Assembly: GCF_963666015.1 (NCBI RefSeq)
Contig: NZ_OY762555.1
Span: 1,798,001-1,862,000 of the forward strand
Source of the DNA: an uncultured Sphaerochaeta sp.
GTDB taxonomy: Bacteria; Spirochaetota; Spirochaetia; Sphaerochaetales; Sphaerochaetaceae
Reading direction: 5' to 3'
DNA: 64,000 nt
Shown here in pieces: positions 61,711 to 64,000 of this stretch (the stretch's first letter is position 1; every line of letters begins with the position of its first letter). The notes under the pieces were generated by a model. That model was not told the origin of the DNA and ran no database searches. It was given only the letters and a program-made list of their open reading frames with translations. The position numbers and the translations under genes are program-made.

Positions 61711-62547
61711 CTATCTAGGTTCTTCCTTCTCCCCCAATGTCGGTACAAAATGCCTAAGGAACCCAGCTTTCATGGATCGGTACTTCACATAAAAATAGCC
61801 GGCGATACTGAATGCAAGTGCACCAATAAAATTGACAAACAGGTCCTCCATGGTGTCGAAGAGCCCAATATCCAGGTACCCACCTACTCCCAATGGCTTT
61901 CCATTGACCACTACTTCTTCAATACCGCTTATGGTGATAACCCTCTGGCTATTTGTCGGGTCCAGGGATACTGATCGTATGGTAGTGAGCACCGTATCCT
62001 TTTGCATATCCAAGCGAAAGACCACATCCATGAAAAACTCAAAGAACTCCCAAACCACACCAATGGTCATGGAGAAACAGAAGGCAACAATGGACACGAA
62101 AAAAGGAGAGAGGCGGATGGAGAACCGTTCGTTCTGGTTGAGTATATCCACCAGGGAAAACCCGATTGCTGCTGCCAAGAAACCGTTGAACGTATGCAGT
62201 AGGGTATCCCAGAATGGGAAGGTCACATAGTAGGAGCGCATCTCCCCGAGTATCTCGGCTGCAAAAATGAAGAAAAGGATGATGTTCTCCAAGGTATCCG
62301 GTATGTCGATACGGGTGTTGGTTTCTATCAGGGAAGGAATAGCGAATAGGAACAGGGTAAGCACACAAAGAAAAACATTCTCATAGTTGCGATTGAAAAG
62401 CTGGGCTACCAGTACCAAGACAACAATGAAACGCAGGACATAGTGCACGATGCGCGCACTATCCTTTTCCCTCAAGGCCTGGCGGAATGATTTCTTCTCT
62501 GGGGCTTTCCACTTCTTCATGGGTAGCATTGTGAGGGGAGAAATCAT
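61711..62547 (-). CDS. Multi-pass membrane protein, DUF2238/YjdF-like
   Basis: About 279 aa with seven or so hydrophobic helices. The motif FWDTLLHTFNGFLAAAIGFS near residue 115 and IGVVWEFFEFFMDVVF near 160 recall YjdF/DUF2238 proteins of unknown function. The start is uncertain: ATG 62547, ATG 62520 (MKKWKAPEKK) and TTG 62556 all lack a clear ribosome-binding site. Convergent with the transglutaminase-like gene. Confidence 0.65.
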   Translation of the reverse strand: MISPLTMLPMKKWKAPEKKSFRQALREKDSARIVHYVLRFIVVLVLVAQLFNRNYENVFLCVLTLFLFAIPSLIETNTRIDIPDTLENIILFFIFAAEILGEMRSYYVTFPFWDTLLHTFNGFLAAAIGFSLVDILNQNERFSIRLSPFFVSIVAFCFSMTIGVVWEFFEFFMDVVFRLDMQKDTVLTTIRSVSLDPTNSQRVITISGIEEVVVNGKPLGVGGYLDIGLFDTMEDLFVNFIGALAFSIAGYFYVKYRSMKAGFLRHFVPTLGEKEEPR

Positions 62548-62799
62548 GCCGGTCAATAGTATTTTGCACTTCTTAACTAGATATACGTTACTAATCTTTC
62601 AGGGTAGTTTTCCAATACAAAGCTATACACTTTCCGCCTTTTGCCAACTAATCGTTTTTCTAATCTATATTTACTTTCACCAATCTACATGGTATCGTTT
62701 AGTGGTTTAAGGAATCACTCTAACAACAGGTTACTATGCACATCTTCGTACCGCACACCCAAGTATGCTTGTTGGTAGAGCCATTCTTGCACAAGAGAG

Positions 62800-62822
62800 A
62801 ATCTCGTCGGGAAAGCGAGATT
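62800..62822 (+). promoter_or_regulatory. Leader hairpin before the Wzz-like gene
   Basis: Perfect 7-bp stem AATCTCG / CGAGATT with a 9-nt loop, followed 9 nt later by TTTTT (62832-62836). It looks like an attenuator or an antiterminator recognition hairpin in the leader of the polysaccharide operon. The rest of 62557-62860 shows no gene. Confidence 0.45.
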
Positions 62823-62860
62823 TACTCAAAATTTTTGCATAGGAAAATGGGGACCCAGGT

Positions 62861-64000
62861 ATGGAAGAAACGTTGTACGAGGACGAAGGCATCAGCATAA
62901 GTGAACTTATTGGTATTGTATTGAAGCATTTCAAACTGCTTCTGATTGTATTTGGTATCATCGTCCTTGTCTGTGTGGGATATATTTTGATGAATGATCC
63001 CACCTATACAGCCACTACCACGGTAAGCGTGGATTCGATCAAGAACCTTACTGCCTGGAATACAGCAAGAGGAGATATCAGGAACATCACTACTGAACTG
63101 CAGTTCCTCACACGTGATGAAACAGTACGTGGGGCCTTGGGGCAACTAAACCTTGCCTCCTACATACGTAAGGATGGCTCTACCTATGAAGATATGCTCA
63201 CTGACAAGAAGAAGTTCAAGTGCCTACAGGAATCAATCACCACCGGTGAGATAAAGGACACCAATTCAGTTTCTATCTCACTTGAACACTCCAACCCTGG
63301 TTTTGCCCAAGATTTTCTGGGTGCTCTTACCAATGAATTCTCTGCATCTCTCCTTGCCTTTGCAAATACCGACCTTACCTTGCAGCGCGAGGCCTTGAAC
63401 AGGCAGTGGGAAGAGAGCACGACCCTTCTGGAATCAAGCAAGGCAGCATTAGCTACCTTCCAGGAAGAAACAGACATTCTCTCCTTGGAAGCTAATAAAT
63501 CGGCATATCAGCGAATTCTCTCCCTCATCCAACTTCAGCTGGGAGAAGTAGCGGGAATCGCTCCTGCAACATCATTGGAAGTAGCGCTCAAATCTCTTGG
63601 ATTACAGGATGAGCAGGTACTTCTCCTCTCCTCCAGGTATTCAGATGCCTATAGACAGTATCTCTATGATGAAATCGCGCGATTACTGGTACAATCAAAT
63701 ACATCTGAAGAGAACATAGTACGTAATCCGGAATTAGAACTTGTACTCACAGACTTGGAAGCACAATTCTCCGAACTTTTCCTCTCCCAAGGTTTCGAGG
63801 AACTTACTGCTCTTGAAAGAACACGCAGCATCACATCAAGTATAGAATTTGCAATCCTCAGCAGTCTGGAGAGTGAATATCTAAACAAACTGAAAACGGT
63901 AACCAACCTACAACTCGAATACTCAGAACTCCGTAATGATGTATCCAGAGAGACCAGTACTTCTGTAAGTCTGACTTCTCAGTTACGATCTCTCGAATCA
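62861..64000 (+). CDS. Wzz/chain-length-determinant-like protein (3' end outside window)
   Basis: Open from ATG 62861 to the last base without a stop, so partial (380 codons). N-terminal cytoplasmic segment EDEGISISELIGIVLKHFK, a transmembrane helix at about residues 24-44 (LLIVFGIIVLVCVGYIL), then YTATTTVSV and a long periplasmic part with coiled-coil-like helices, as in Wzz and polysaccharide co-polymerases. Regulates length or export of a surface polysaccharide. An AGG lies close upstream of the ATG. It begins a plus-strand polysaccharide operon opposite the capD/loaP block. Confidence 0.85.
   Translation, partial: MEETLYEDEGISISELIGIVLKHFKLLLIVFGIIVLVCVGYILMNDPTYTATTTVSVDSIKNLTAWNTARGDIRNITTELQFLTRDETVRGALGQLNLASYIRKDGSTYEDMLTDKKKFKCLQESITTGEIKDTNSVSISLEHSNPGFAQDFLGALTNEFSASLLAFANTDLTLQREALNRQWEESTTLLESSKAALATFQEETDILSLEANKSAYQRILSLIQLQLGEVAGIAPATSLEVALKSLGLQDEQVLLLSSRYSDAYRQYLYDEIARLLVQSNTSEENIVRNPELELVLTDLEAQFSELFLSQGFEELTALERTRSITSSIEFAILSSLESEYLNKLKTVTNLQLEYSELRNDVSRETSTSVSLTSQLRSLES

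Overview
The window looks like a chromosomal segment of a saccharolytic, anaerobic Gram-negative bacterium. A Sphaerochaeta-like spirochaete is my best guess. This rests on gene style: many solute-binding proteins with signal peptides ending in 'FAQG', tandem TTT, TRAP and ABC importers each with a small catabolic cluster, GGDEF proteins, and moderate base composition. No rRNA, tRNA or marker gene here proves it.

Layout. 1-3619: end of an SsuC/TauC-type permease, two different SsuB/TauB-type ATPases and a cytoplasmic sulfatase. 4136-7240: two GGDEF diguanylate cyclases and a GFA-domain protein. 7301-13913: FCD-type GntR regulator divergent from a tripartite tricarboxylate transporter (TctC-TctB-TctA), a 2-hydroxyacid dehydrogenase, a TIM-barrel isomerase and an Asp/Glu-racemase-like protein. 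13914-14688: long non-coding stretch with several strong hairpins. 14689-19863: TRAP transporter (DctP-DctQ-DctM), second FCD regulator, IolB-like isomerase and ribulose-phosphate-epimerase-like protein. 19994-30678: DeoR regulator divergent from a second TctCBA set, a second sulfatase, an FGGY kinase, a UlaG-type lactonase, an unassigned propeller protein, and UlaE- and UlaF/AraD-type epimerases. This resembles an ascorbate/diketogulonate pathway fed by a non-PTS importer and coupled to a sulfatase.

30785-38085 is an accessory region: orphan AbiEi-type antitoxin, two AAA/DUF4143 ATPases, truncated hipA and istB joined at a palindrome, and an XRE / ImmA-IrrE / PIN-like module. Direct repeats derived from the 3' end of the neighbouring rpiR gene flank parts of it. 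38242-44219: a MurNAc-type cluster (RpiR regulator, ABC binding protein and two permeases, MurQ, BadF-family kinase). 44320-47072: AT-rich three-gene cassette with a TIGR04255-type protein, plus a 55-aa ORF behind stacked palindromes. 47141-55713, minus strand: LacI regulator, two Gfo/Idh/MocA dehydrogenases, two TIM-barrel epimerases and an RbsABC-type transporter. 55786-57438: outer-membrane-like protein, decayed hybrid histidine kinase and orphan NadS-type antitoxin. 57454-64000: polysaccharide locus with a LoaP/NusG-like antiterminator, a CapD/WbpM-type enzyme and a Wzz-like protein running off the window, with aroE, a transglutaminase-like protein and a membrane protein between.

The strongest leads are: a complementary degenerate ABC ATPase pair; two signal-less sulfatases each tied to an importer; the PTS-free UlaG cluster with an unknown protein at the decarboxylase position; the repeat-bounded toxin-antitoxin-like islet; and matching GTATAC operators before two transporter clusters. 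All functional names come from reading motifs; no database search was run.
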